A stretch of 64,000 bases of DNA from the NCBI GenBank assembly GCA_022360055.1, contig JAKSDO010000036.1:1-64000 (forward strand), read 5' to 3'. The notes under the pieces are model-generated. The model was not told the origin of the DNA, ran no database searches, and worked only from the letters and a program-made list of their open reading frames with translations. The position numbers and the translations under genes are program-made. Of the stretch, positions 9,002 to 18,336 are shown piece after piece (the stretch's first letter is position 1; the number at the start of each line of letters is the position of its first letter). The stretch is from Cytophagales bacterium. Its GTDB lineage: Bacteria; Bacteroidota; Bacteroidia; Cytophagales; Cyclobacteriaceae.

Positions 9002-10246
9002 TCAGGATTTGATGTTAAAAACCATCAATACTTCTCCATGACGTATAAGTAATTTTCCGTCCGAAATATAAGGGTGTGCCCAATGAGGTCCGGATCCATG
9101 TTTTATTTTAAAGGTACTGATGATATCAAACTTTTCAGGTGTGGCATTTACCAGGGCGATATTACCTGTCCGCTCTTCGCAACAATAAAGTTTACCGTCC
9201 GCATACGCAATAGGCCCTTTGGTTATCCATTCATGTTCATACAACGGTTCCCCGGTATCCCAATTAATGCAGGCCCAGTTTCCTTTGCTGTTATTAATCC
9301 ACGTAGACCCGTAGATGAAATTGCCTACATTGACATAGTGGCCATGATGCGTGTCGAGCACTTCCGTTCTCCATTTTTCCGTTACCGAATTGCCGTCTTC
9401 CGATACCTGAAGCATGACGCCATATTGATCGTAACCCTTGGATATGAAAATTTCGTTTCCCTTGATGATGGCAGAATTTGTACTTATTCCGGCCCTGCGA
9501 ACCAGCTCCGGATCGTCGGGGAGATAGTGGTAAGTCCACGAAATATTTCCATCTTCAGGGTTGATCCCGATTACGTTTTCCGATGTCGAGGCGATAATTT
9601 GTCTCACTTGGCCATTTTCGTATAACACAGGTGATACATAGGTTCTGGCGCCGCCTACGGCCCTGGTTTTCCAAGCCTCATCGCCGGTCATTTTATCCAG
9701 AGCTATTACGGACGATACCTCGCCGCCATTTGTATAAATCACTTTATCATCTACGATCAGGGGCGACTCCGCCACACCCCATCTATGGATTTCACCCCGA
9801 TATTTTTTATGGGCGAATACACGCCATATGATCCTTCCGTCCGGTTTATTCAGGCAAGCGACTTCGCCGGATCCGCTTATTACATAAATTCTGTTTTTTT
9901 CGATGGTCGGCGTGCTTCTGGCGTCGGGATAGGATCGTTCCCATGATTTGCCGAATTTGACCGAATACAGTACGTTTCCTTCCGGATCGATGGCATTCAG
10001 ATAATCGTCTTCACCTTTTTTTCCGGTTATGTAAATGATTCCTTCGGACAATACCGGAGATGAGTAGCCTGTACCCAGGCTGTCAACTTTCAGGATCAGT
10101 TCAGGACCCGCAGAAGGCCATTCGTCCAAGAGTTCGGTTTCGGGAAATATACCGGATCGATCCGGCCCTCTCCATTGAACCTTCTGAGCCAAGGAGGTCT
10201 GGCTCGAAATTAAAAATAGCAACAGAAACCCACACGGAATTTTCAT
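9002..10246 (-). CDS. Secreted PQQ-like beta-propeller protein
   Basis: A 414-residue protein with a cleavable signal peptide (about residues 1-20, ending SLAQ). The mature protein begins WRGPDRSGIF, followed by WPSAGPE and GYSSP, a pattern shared almost exactly with the neighbour at 10424-11638. Propeller blade motifs include GRIIWRV, GDEAWKT and GNISWTY. A vicinal Cys pair (LYCCEER) lies near residue 355; in quinoprotein dehydrogenases a vicinal disulfide sits near the active site, but its position here differs, so I do not infer catalysis. It is first in the continuous leftward run, with a 177-base gap upstream that may hold its promoter. Confidence 0.8.
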   Translation of the reverse strand: MKIPCGFLLLFLISSQTSLAQKVQWRGPDRSGIFPETELLDEWPSAGPELILKVDSLGTGYSSPVLSEGIIYITGKKGEDDYLNAIDPEGNVLYSVKFGKSWERSYPDARSTPTIEKNRIYVISGSGEVACLNKPDGRIIWRVFAHKKYRGEIHRWGVAESPLIVDDKVIYTNGGEVSSVIALDKMTGDEAWKTRAVGGARTYVSPVLYENGQVRQIIASTSENVIGINPEDGNISWTYHYLPDDPELVRRAGISTNSAIIKGNEIFISKGYDQYGVMLQVSEDGNSVTEKWRTEVLDTHHGHYVNVGNFIYGSTWINNSKGNWACINWDTGEPLYEHEWITKGPIAYADGKLYCCEERTGNIALVNATPEKFDIISTFKIKHGSGPHWAHPYISDGKLLIRHGEVLMVFNIKS

Positions 10247-10423
10247 ATCAAATAATGATTCAATGTTATATATATTAAAATTTCGTTCAGACCGGATCCG
10301 ATTGAAATTGCAATGAAATCGTTGGATTTTGTTCTTTATACCTTGAAACAGCCCTAAACAAATATAAAAGGAATTGAACGGTTCAATTATGATCTATATC
10401 ATGTATTTTATAAAATATATGGG

Positions 10424-11638
10424 CTATTTTATTTTATATGAAATCAGCGTGTCTCCGTGGCGGACAAAGAGTCTTCCTTTATTGATCACGGGATGCGCCC
10501 AATGCTGGGCCGAACCAAGTGTCACCTTTGTTTCGCTCAAAATTTCAAAGGAAGAATTACCGGGTTTTATCATAGCCAGTTCTCCTCGCTGACTGTACAG
10601 GTATAATTTTCCGTCAGCAGCTATGACCACGCCGTTTCCAATTTCCTTTGAGGCGTATATGACTTTACCGGTTTGCCAGTCGACGCACTGCCATTGGCGA
10701 TTGTTATCGCCTGATCCATAGATCTTTCCATTCATTACAACAGCGCCTCCCATTCTGCTGTCCAGCGTGTTGCTCGTCCATTTCTTGCCAGCGCTCGCAC
10801 CGTCTTGATAAAGCTGAAGCATTACACCTCCCTGACCGTAACCGCTAAAACAGAATACCTGATCTCCATGGAATATGGGCGTATTTGGGTGAACAGACCA
10901 CCGATTGGTGTGTGCATAATTCCACAGCAACTCCCCGGAGTCGGCATCGATTCCAAGTATATTCCTTTCCGTATGCGTAACTAACAGATTTCTGCTTCCT
11001 GTTTTCATAAATAATGGCGTGCAATATGCAGATTTCTCTCCTTTGCCTTTTGAAGACCATATGAGTTTTCCCGAATGGCGATCCAGGGCAATCACATTGT
11101 GACCGGTACCGCCCGGAGTACAGATTAACTTTTCTTCGTGTATTACCACGGTTTCGTTGATCCCCCACTGAATATTTCTGCCTCCGAACTCCCTGAATAG
11201 ATTTTTTTTCCAGATTGATTTCCCATTTTTGGCGTTCATGCAAGACAAGTCTCCTACACCACTAAGCATATAAAGTTCATCGCCGGCAACTACGGGGGAG
11301 GCTCTGGTTCCTTCGTAGCTGTTATCCCATTCTTCGCCATAAGCGGCTTTCCATTGCAGTTTTCCCGATTCCGAAAGTGCATAGATATAGCCAGTTGAAC
11401 CTTCCATGCCGGAAAGGTAAATGAGATTATTGGCAAATGCGGGCGAAGAATATCCGTCTCCCAAGCCATCGAAGCTCCACAGGATCTCCGGGCCCGATGA
11501 GGGCCACTTATCAAGCAATCCGTATTCCTCGTACACACCGCTTTGATTCGGGCCTCGCCATGTAGTGGCCGTTTGGGCAAATACTATATTAAGCCCGGAG
11601 AAAAAGAAGATTGCGATGATGAAAAAGTAGGTTTTCAT
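10424..11638 (-). CDS. Secreted PQQ-like beta-propeller protein, paralog
   Basis: A 404-residue secreted propeller with a signal peptide (1-21, ending IVFAQ). It starts WRGPNQSGVY, with WPSSGPE and GYSSP motifs, and is a close paralog of the 9002-10246 product. Blade motifs include GKSIWKK, GKLIWSS and GELLWNY. It points the same way as the redox operon but is separated from it by 177 bases, so it may be the first gene of that operon or a separate unit. It is divergent from the molybdenum hydroxylase genes, with a shared 186-base upstream region. No heme or metal motif was seen. Confidence 0.8.
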   Translation of the reverse strand: MKTYFFIIAIFFFSGLNIVFAQTATTWRGPNQSGVYEEYGLLDKWPSSGPEILWSFDGLGDGYSSPAFANNLIYLSGMEGSTGYIYALSESGKLQWKAAYGEEWDNSYEGTRASPVVAGDELYMLSGVGDLSCMNAKNGKSIWKKNLFREFGGRNIQWGINETVVIHEEKLICTPGGTGHNVIALDRHSGKLIWSSKGKGEKSAYCTPLFMKTGSRNLLVTHTERNILGIDADSGELLWNYAHTNRWSVHPNTPIFHGDQVFCFSGYGQGGVMLQLYQDGASAGKKWTSNTLDSRMGGAVVMNGKIYGSGDNNRQWQCVDWQTGKVIYASKEIGNGVVIAADGKLYLYSQRGELAMIKPGNSSFEILSETKVTLGSAQHWAHPVINKGRLFVRHGDTLISYKIK

Positions 11639-11824
11639 AGCTTTAACTAATTGAAAAATTACAGGATTAAAACAAGCAACAAAATAGGAAGTTTGAATAT
11701 ATAAAGTTAGTGAATAATTAAATTGTCCTTTAGTAAAATCTCAAATTTCCATTAGATTCTTTTTGTATAATTCGGTATATTTTCATTCGTCATTTTATTT
11801 TCCCAAGTCAAAAAAGTTTGCCTT

Positions 11825-12289
11825 ATGATGGAAAGCATTCAATTCAAACTCAACAATAAGAACAGGAAAATCACTATTGATCCGGATAGAACACTGCTTT
11901 GGGTTCTGAGAAACGATTTCAATTTGACCGGCACTAAATATGGGTGCGGCATGGGACATTGCGGTTCCTGCACGGTTTTGGTCGACGACAAACCTGTGCG
12001 CTCGTGCATGGTAACCGCCGATTTTATTGAGGATAAGTCTGTGGTGACTATTGAAGGTCTGGGAACTCCTGAAAAAATGCACCCGGTCCAAAAAGCTTTC
12101 GTTGAGCACGATGCTCTTCAATGCGGATACTGCACTCCCGGGATGATTATGACCGCCACAGGGTTTCTGCAAGAGCATTCCGGCCCTTCCAGGGATGAAA
12201 TTGTAGATGCAATGGAAGAGAACTTGTGTAGATGCGGTGCGCATCCCAGAATAATTGATGCAATTCAGTCGGCTTCAAAAGAAATATAA
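11825..12289 (+). CDS. [2Fe-2S] small subunit of a xanthine-dehydrogenase-type Mo hydroxylase (IorA/CoxS-like)
   Basis: A 154-residue protein with the two-domain fold of XDH-family small subunits. The plant-ferredoxin-like [2Fe-2S] site uses C41, C46, C49 and C61 (CGMGHCGSC...C). The helical [2Fe-2S] domain uses C100, C103, C135 and C137 (CGYC...CRC). Length is normal for the family. It passes electrons from the molybdopterin subunit encoded just downstream. It lacks a signal peptide, and probably leaves the cell piggyback on the Tat signal of the large subunit. No FAD subunit is adjacent, which fits the IorAB-type two-subunit enzymes that donate to another carrier. Confidence 0.93.
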   Translation: MMESIQFKLNNKNRKITIDPDRTLLWVLRNDFNLTGTKYGCGMGHCGSCTVLVDDKPVRSCMVTADFIEDKSVVTIEGLGTPEKMHPVQKAFVEHDALQCGYCTPGMIMTATGFLQEHSGPSRDEIVDAMEENLCRCGAHPRIIDAIQSASKEI

Positions 12290-12302
12290 GGAGAAACCTA
12301 AG

Positions 12303-12371
12303 ATGAAACAGGCGATGCCTGAGATAATTATTGAGACACACAAGATCATGATGATCAACAGCACATGGTGA
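12303..12371 (+). CDS. Possible 22-residue ORF between the Mo-hydroxylase genes
   Basis: After the small-subunit stop, AAGGAG is followed about 9 bases later by ATG and a 22-codon frame (begins MKQAMPEIII, ends TW). This is one of the few clear Shine-Dalgarno-like sequences in the window. The large-subunit ATG follows 22 bases after the stop. It might be a translated leader or coupling peptide, or the relic of a lost gene. No family is recognised and the evidence is only the ribosome site and position. Confidence 0.3.
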   Translation: MKQAMPEIIIETHKIMMINSTW

Positions 12372-12393
12372 GGTCTCTGCAAATTTTAAACAA

Positions 12394-14529
12394 ATGAAAA
12401 AAGTATTTAATACATCCATCGATCTGTTACCCCGGCATATCCCTTCCGGGATGTCCAGAAGGTCGTTTCTGAAAAGGTTTGGAGGAGGGGTCGTTATTGC
12501 CGTGGCGCTCTCCGACTTCGATATCCTTGAGGGCGCCGTCGAGCAGCAATATCCATCCGATTTAAATGCCTATCTGAAAATCGGCGAGGATGGCCGGGTG
12601 TATGGCTATACCGGTAAAATCGAAATGGGTCAAGGTGTTAATACGTCGCTTGCCCAGATGCTTGCCGAAGAGCTGGATGTAAAGCTTGGCGATGTTACAA
12701 TGATTATGGGAGATACTGATTTGTGCCCTTATGACCGGGGAACTTTTGGTTCGTTAACAACAAGGGTCTTTGGCCCGGCGATGAGGTCTGCCGCGGCGGA
12801 AGCCAGGATCATATTGCTGCAAATGGCATCCGAAAGTTTAGGCAAACCCATTGCATCTTTGGATGTGAGTAATGGAATTGTATATGAGAAGGCCAATAAA
12901 CAAAACAATATCTCCTATGCGGAACTCACCAAAGGTTCTGGAATCGTGAAGTCCTTAAAAGAAAAGCCCAGGCTTAAAACCCCTTCGGAATTTAAGCTTA
13001 TCGGAAAGTCGACCCGGCGGACGGACGGGCGTGCCAAAGTAACGGGGAAAGCGCTTTATGCCGGGGATATTCGGTTACAGGGGATGGTCTACGCAAAAAT
13101 CCTGAGGCCTCCGTCTCATGATTCAAAACTTGTGAGCGCAGATACTTCTGCCGCTAATTCTTCCGGTGCGGTGCAACTCATTCGCGAGGGGGATTTCATT
13201 GCGGTATTGCATGAAGATCCGGAGATTGCCGAGAAGTACTTATCCAAAATCGAAGCGAAATACGAAACGCCTGATTCCGGGTTGAATGAAAATACCATCT
13301 TTGATCATTTGGTGAGATCCGCTCCGGAAGGTAATGTTTTGGAAGAAGGAGGAGATTTGGAAAGGGGAGGGATGGAATCGGATGAGATTTTTGAAGAGGA
13401 ATATTTAGACGGTTATGTAGCGCATGCCCCGATGGAACCGCATACCGCCCTTGCAACGATGGAGGGGAGGCGTATGAAGGTCTGGGCCTCGACGCAAACT
13501 CCGTTCAGGCTTAAATCAAATATTGCCGAGGCCCTGAAGATGAAAGAAGAAGACGTGCAGGTTATGCAGGTGTTTCTGGGAGGCGGTTTTGGAGGAAAAT
13601 CTTCAAATGGCCAAGCCCTGGAGGCTGCCAGGCTGGCAAAGTTGAGCGGAAAACCCGTGATGGTGGCCTGGACACGGAGAGAGGAGTTCTTTTACGATTC
13701 GTACCGGCCGGCTGCAGTTGCCCGGTTAAAATCCGGCTGCGGCAAAAATGGAGTGATCACGCTTTGGGACTATGGCGTGTATTTTGCGGGTCAGCGCGGC
13801 GCCCGACACTTCTATGATATACCGAACCACAGGACCGTGGCTTACAATACGCGCTGGACGGCGCCTGGCGTACATCCTTTTGCTACCGGCGCATGGAGGG
13901 CGCCAAGCAATAATACCAACACCTTTGCCAGGGAGTCTCAGATCAACCGAATGGCGGCAAAAATCGGCATGGACCCTCTGAGGTTCAGATTGAATAATTT
14001 AAAGGATGAGCGAATGATTCGTACGTTGAAGGCTGCGGCAGAAAAATTCGGATGGAAAGAGATTACGGCACCAAGCGGAAGAGGCTTTGGAATTGCGTGT
14101 GGTGTCGACGCCGGATCTTATGTGGCAATGATGGCACAGGTTGATGTCGAAAAGTCATCGGGCAAAGTAAAGGTAAACCGTGTTGTGCTCGCACAGGATA
14201 TGGGATTGGTGATCAATCCGCAAGGGGCGACCATCCAGGCCGAAGGCTGTGTGATGATGGGCTTGGGGTATGCCCTTTCCGAAGATATTCAATTTAGCGG
14301 TGGAAAAATTCATAATCGCAATTTCGATTCCTACCAATTGCCAAAATTCTCATGGACCCCCAAAATTGAAGTCGTGCTGCTGGATTTGCCTCATGAGCCA
14401 GCGCAGGGCGGGGGAGAGCCCGCTATAATTTGCATGGGCGCTTTGATCGGAAATGCAATTTATGACGCCGTTGGTGCAAGATTAAACCAAATGCCCATGA
14501 CCCCTGAAAGGATACTTGAAGCCATGTAA
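12394..14529 (+). CDS. Tat-exported molybdopterin-binding subunit of XDH-family hydroxylase (IorB-like)
   Basis: A 711-residue catalytic subunit of a molybdenum hydroxylase, probably oxidising an aldehyde, N-heterocycle or similar substrate in the periplasm. The N terminus has a twin-arginine signal (SRRSFLKRFGG, then a hydrophobic stretch). The molybdopterin-binding motif GGGFGGKSS lies near residues 395-403. The C-terminal GGGEP near 672-676 carries the Glu that acts as the catalytic base in this family. Length fits IorB-type subunits without fused domains. It is paired with the [2Fe-2S] subunit upstream. The substrate cannot be named from sequence. The nearby redox operons could supply the electron acceptor, since neither a FAD subunit nor a cytochrome is encoded beside it. 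Confidence 0.9.
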   Translation: MKKVFNTSIDLLPRHIPSGMSRRSFLKRFGGGVVIAVALSDFDILEGAVEQQYPSDLNAYLKIGEDGRVYGYTGKIEMGQGVNTSLAQMLAEELDVKLGDVTMIMGDTDLCPYDRGTFGSLTTRVFGPAMRSAAAEARIILLQMASESLGKPIASLDVSNGIVYEKANKQNNISYAELTKGSGIVKSLKEKPRLKTPSEFKLIGKSTRRTDGRAKVTGKALYAGDIRLQGMVYAKILRPPSHDSKLVSADTSAANSSGAVQLIREGDFIAVLHEDPEIAEKYLSKIEAKYETPDSGLNENTIFDHLVRSAPEGNVLEEGGDLERGGMESDEIFEEEYLDGYVAHAPMEPHTALATMEGRRMKVWASTQTPFRLKSNIAEALKMKEEDVQVMQVFLGGGFGGKSSNGQALEAARLAKLSGKPVMVAWTRREEFFYDSYRPAAVARLKSGCGKNGVITLWDYGVYFAGQRGARHFYDIPNHRTVAYNTRWTAPGVHPFATGAWRAPSNNTNTFARESQINRMAAKIGMDPLRFRLNNLKDERMIRTLKAAAEKFGWKEITAPSGRGFGIACGVDAGSYVAMMAQVDVEKSSGKVKVNRVVLAQDMGLVINPQGATIQAEGCVMMGLGYALSEDIQFSGGKIHNRNFDSYQLPKFSWTPKIEVVLLDLPHEPAQGGGEPAIICMGALIGNAIYDAVGARLNQMPMTPERILEAM

Positions 14530-14971
14530 GAGCCGCGCTAAAAGACTCCCGGCAAGCGCCGGTCAGCGTCCTGCGCACGATACGCCGTATTGGGCGACTA
14601 CGTCCTCGATCGCTATTTTCAAATAGATTCACCGGCTGAGACCGGCCAATGACCGCAAAGCAATCATGCCGGGCCATATAGCACACTAAGCCGGAACCCT
14701 GATGGGAATATTAATACGGGGCATGAGTCCTGGTGCCCCGAATCAGTCAATGGTCATCGCTTTTGTATCTTTCCGCAAATTCCAAAAGATGCTTCTCCGC
14801 TGTTTGAAGCATCGTATGAAAACGCATTTTTCACATTGCATAAGCTGCAAAGAGATCGCTTGAAACAAAAAATACAATTAGCGAAACATACGTTGTATTC
14901 CGGTAAAACCCGATTTGTGCACGGCGACAAAAAGTAGTAATTTCATCCGTTCTAAATAATGCTACTTTTCG
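14530..14971. other. Intergenic region with short GC-rich hairpins
   Basis: No convincing gene in 442 bases. A small hairpin (CCGGC-AAGC-GCCGG, 14549-14562) lies 20 bases past the Mo-hydroxylase stop. A second possible hairpin pairs GGGGCA with TGCCCC near 14716-14740. Neither has a U-tract. The first 170 bases are richer in G+C than the flanking DNA. Short open frames here do not look coding. Confidence 0.5.
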
Positions 14972-17900
14972 ATGTTTTATATTGCAGATCTTCATGTGCA
15001 TTCCCATTATTCGCGGGCGACCAGTAAAAACCTCAATTTGGAATCGCTGTACCAGTGGGCCAGGGTTAAAGGCATCCATGTTATTGGTACGGGTGATTTT
15101 ACCCATCCACAATGGTTTAAGGAAATCGGGGAAAAACTGGAGCCCGAGGGCAACGGCCTGTTTCGCTTGAAGGATCCTCCGCGGGACCCGGCGTTGCCGG
15201 GCATGAAGGTTGAGGATATCGATGTGCGTTTTTGCCTTTCTACGGAAATAAGCTCTATTTACAAATACGGCGATAAAGTTCGGAAAAACCACAACCTTGT
15301 ATATGCACCGGACCTGGATACCGTAGCGCGCATCAACGCCCGGTTGTCAGCCATCGGGAACTTAACCGCTGATGGCCGTCCTATCCTCGGATTGCCCTCA
15401 CGCGATTTGCTGGAAATTGTGACCGAATGTTCAGAACGGGCTTACCTCGTTCCGGCGCACGTATGGACACCCTGGTTTTCAACGCTGGGATCCCAGGGCG
15501 GGTACAATAGTATTGAGGAGTGCTTTCGCGATCTTTCAGGACTTGTCTTTGCTCTGGAGACCGGTCTTTCTTCAGACCCGGCAATGAACTGGAAATGGAG
15601 CGCCCTTGACCGGTTTACGCTAATCTCCAATTCAGATGCCCATTCGCCGCAAAAACTGGGGCGTGAAGCCAACTTGTTTGACACCGAATGCAGCTACGAC
15701 GGGCTTTTCGATGCCATAAAAACAAAGCAGGGTTTTCTGGGGACTTACGAGTTTTATCCGGAGGAAGGGAAATATCACCACGATGGACACCGGAAATGTG
15801 GTATTTCACTGAAGCCGCAGGATACCATGCATTACAAAGGGTTTTGTCCCGTATGCAAGCAGCCGCTTACTATTGGAGTCCTGAACCGTGTCGAAGCGCT
15901 ATCCGATCGGTCCGAATCTCAAAAGCCTGAAAATGCTGCCAGCTATGATCATATAATCCCATTGCCAGAGATTCTCTCAGAAATAAAAAACACAGGACCA
16001 TCGAGCAAAACGGTAATGCAGGCTTTTCATCGGGCGATCTCTATTTTCGGGAATGAGTTTACCTTGCTGGAAAAGGTTCCTATTGAAGATATTAAACGCC
16101 ATGGCGACCCTATATTGGCTGAAGCAATTCGCAGAATGCGGCATAAGGAGGTGAATCCGCAGGCCGGATACGATGGCCTGTACGGTACCATTCGCATTTT
16201 TGAAGAAAAAGAACTTGCCAAGCTAACGGGAGCGCTTTATCTCTTCGGAGCTCCCGAGACTGTTCCCAAAGCCAAGCCAAACCCGGCGACCTATTATGAT
16301 TCGACATCTCACCGTACTGCTGAAACAGATCGCGTAAGCGAGTCAACCGCTCCGTTAAAGTCATCGGGATTAAACGAAGCTCAACAGCAAATAAAAGAAT
16401 CGGTTACCGGGTCGATTTTGGTTAAAGCCGGCCCCGGAACCGGGAAAACAAGTACCCTGATTCAGTGGATTGGACATCAGATTGCAACAGAACAGGCCCG
16501 GCCGTCGCAAGTGCTGGCGATTACCTTCACAAATAAGGCCGCCTCTGAAATCAGCGAACGACTTGTTCGCACATTAGGTGAGGAAGCAAAACAGGTCGAG
16601 ACCGGTACGTTCCATGCCCTTGCCTATAAGATGTTGCAGGAGCACTCCCCGGAACTGGATACCGTCTATGATGAGGCGAACCGTTTGTCCATCATTCGGT
16701 TCCTGTTTCCAGGATTGAGTGAACGTGAATGCAATCGACTTTCATCCGCTTTGACGGCCTGGTTTGAACGAAATGAGCATACTGATTGGGAATCCATAGA
16801 AAAAGATGCAAGCACTTACAGAGATTATGTTTGGGCACAGCACGCCATAGATGTTTCGGATATTGTGGGTCAACTTGTTTCTTTGTGGAGAAATGATCCC
16901 GGGATACTCGAAAAACAACGGTCAAAGATCCGGAGTATTGCGGTAGATGAATTTCAGGACATCAACAGTCTGCAGTACGAATTTCTGAACATGCTCGGGC
17001 GGGACAAAAATCTGCTGGCCATAGGCGATCCGGATCAGGCAATTTACGGATTCAGAGGCTCTGATGTAAGACTGTTCTTTCGCTTTTCGGACAGTTTTCA
17101 CCCGAAAGAAATCAATCTTACCAAAAATTACCGTTCATTCCCCGTGGTGTTAAAAGCTGCCGGTCAACTAATTGGCCACAATTCACTACGAAGCAACCTC
17201 GTTTTGCAAGCCACCCGCACCGGAAGGCAAAAGATCAAGGTTTATCATGCCGAAGATCCAAAACAGGAAGCCCGTTTTATCGTAGGGGAAATTGAAAAGA
17301 AGGTAGGTGGTTTTAACCTGCTTTCGGGCGGACCTGCCTACCACGACGGCAATTGCGCATTTTCCGACCTCGCGGTATTGTACCGGACACATCAGGTAGG
17401 CCGGGAGTTGCTTTCCCATTTTAAACAATCGAGCATACCGGTGATTCTGGGTGATGGTACGGCTTTTTTAAGAAGTGCGCCTTTTACGCTGATCGCGAAC
17501 ATCCTGAAGCTGCTTCTCCATCCGCACGATCGAATTGCCCTGGAAGGTATTCTGGATAGTTTACACGGCTGGAAACGGGCAGACATTCGCAGTTTTATGT
17601 CCCGGATCCACGAAAGCAAACAGGAATGGGCCGAAATATCCTCCCCTCCGGTAAATATCACGGCTGCAGAGAGTTTTACAAAATGGAAGGAATTCTATAC
17701 CGAACTTCCCGGCCGTCTGGCACAGTACGGGGTGATTGGTTGTGTTCATGATATTTTTGATCGTTACCTGCCGGATTCAACGTTGACCGAAGAACAATTG
17801 CTGAAAAAGGAAATCGTTCTGACGCTCGCCAAGGAAGCCGGTTCCGATGTCCGGGAATTTCTCAATACCACCACATTGAATAATTATACGGATACCGGGC

Positions 17901-18244
17901 GACAACAAATCCAGGGGGTGCATCTGCTCACGTTCCATGCGGCTAAGGGCCTGGAGTTTCCCGTGGTTTTCATTGCAGGAGCTGAAGAGGGTATTACCCC
18001 TTCGGGCCGCAAGGATGCGGACCTGGAAGAAGAACGCCGCTTATTTTATGTGGCGATGACCAGGGCCCGGGATGCGCTTTACATTACGCACGCGACAAAA
18101 CGTTTTAAGTATGGAAAAGATGAATTTCATGAGCGATCCCGTTTTGTTGAGGAGTTTTCCTCCGAGCTGATCGATCCGGCAAACCCGATAAGATCAGATC
18201 CAAAAAATGCGCCTGACGACGGAAAGCAATTGTCGTTTTTTTAG
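14972..18244 (+). CDS. EndoQ-like PHP nuclease fused to UvrD/PcrA-type helicase
   Basis: A 1090-residue DNA repair fusion. The N-terminal part (about 1-425) matches the EndoQ/TIGR00375 PHP family: metal-binding motifs DLHVHSHYS (D6, H8, H10), GTGDFTHP, STEISS, PAHVW and SDAHSP, plus a zinc-ribbon-like C...CPVC. EndoQ enzymes cut DNA 5' of deaminated bases and abasic sites. The C-terminal part (about 455-1090) is an SF1A helicase: Walker A AGPGTGKTS (about 486-494), motif II DEFQD (about 659), motif III GDPDQAIYGFRGSD, and motif VI VAMTRARD (about 1026). All key residues are visible, so both halves may be active. The fusion suggests incision and unwinding in one polypeptide. It stands alone between two redox clusters. 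Confidence 0.9.
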   Translation: MFYIADLHVHSHYSRATSKNLNLESLYQWARVKGIHVIGTGDFTHPQWFKEIGEKLEPEGNGLFRLKDPPRDPALPGMKVEDIDVRFCLSTEISSIYKYGDKVRKNHNLVYAPDLDTVARINARLSAIGNLTADGRPILGLPSRDLLEIVTECSERAYLVPAHVWTPWFSTLGSQGGYNSIEECFRDLSGLVFALETGLSSDPAMNWKWSALDRFTLISNSDAHSPQKLGREANLFDTECSYDGLFDAIKTKQGFLGTYEFYPEEGKYHHDGHRKCGISLKPQDTMHYKGFCPVCKQPLTIGVLNRVEALSDRSESQKPENAASYDHIIPLPEILSEIKNTGPSSKTVMQAFHRAISIFGNEFTLLEKVPIEDIKRHGDPILAEAIRRMRHKEVNPQAGYDGLYGTIRIFEEKELAKLTGALYLFGAPETVPKAKPNPATYYDSTSHRTAETDRVSESTAPLKSSGLNEAQQQIKESVTGSILVKAGPGTGKTSTLIQWIGHQIATEQARPSQVLAITFTNKAASEISERLVRTLGEEAKQVETGTFHALAYKMLQEHSPELDTVYDEANRLSIIRFLFPGLSERECNRLSSALTAWFERNEHTDWESIEKDASTYRDYVWAQHAIDVSDIVGQLVSLWRNDPGILEKQRSKIRSIAVDEFQDINSLQYEFLNMLGRDKNLLAIGDPDQAIYGFRGSDVRLFFRFSDSFHPKEINLTKNYRSFPVVLKAAGQLIGHNSLRSNLVLQATRTGRQKIKVYHAEDPKQEARFIVGEIEKKVGGFNLLSGGPAYHDGNCAFSDLAVLYRTHQVGRELLSHFKQSSIPVILGDGTAFLRSAPFTLIANILKLLLHPHDRIALEGILDSLHGWKRADIRSFMSRIHESKQEWAEISSPPVNITAAESFTKWKEFYTELPGRLAQYGVIGCVHDIFDRYLPDSTLTEEQLLKKEIVLTLAKEAGSDVREFLNTTTLNNYTDTGRQQIQGVHLLTFHAAKGLEFPVVFIAGAEEGITPSGRKDADLEEERRLFYVAMTRARDALYITHATKRFKYGKDEFHERSRFVEEFSSELIDPANPIRSDPKNAPDDGKQLSFF

Positions 18245-18336
18245 CGGTATTCGAGCTCTAATTTGAGTTGTCGGGTTAATGGCCAATGTCCATCATGGTT
18301 TCAGGCGAATACAGCAAACAGAACGGACCCTGGGGA

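Noticed and set aside
2667..11638. Naming the propellers as PQQ-dependent alcohol or glucose dehydrogenases
   Set aside because: They are short, have no heme c motif and no clear quinoprotein active site; BamB-like propellers look the same at this level.
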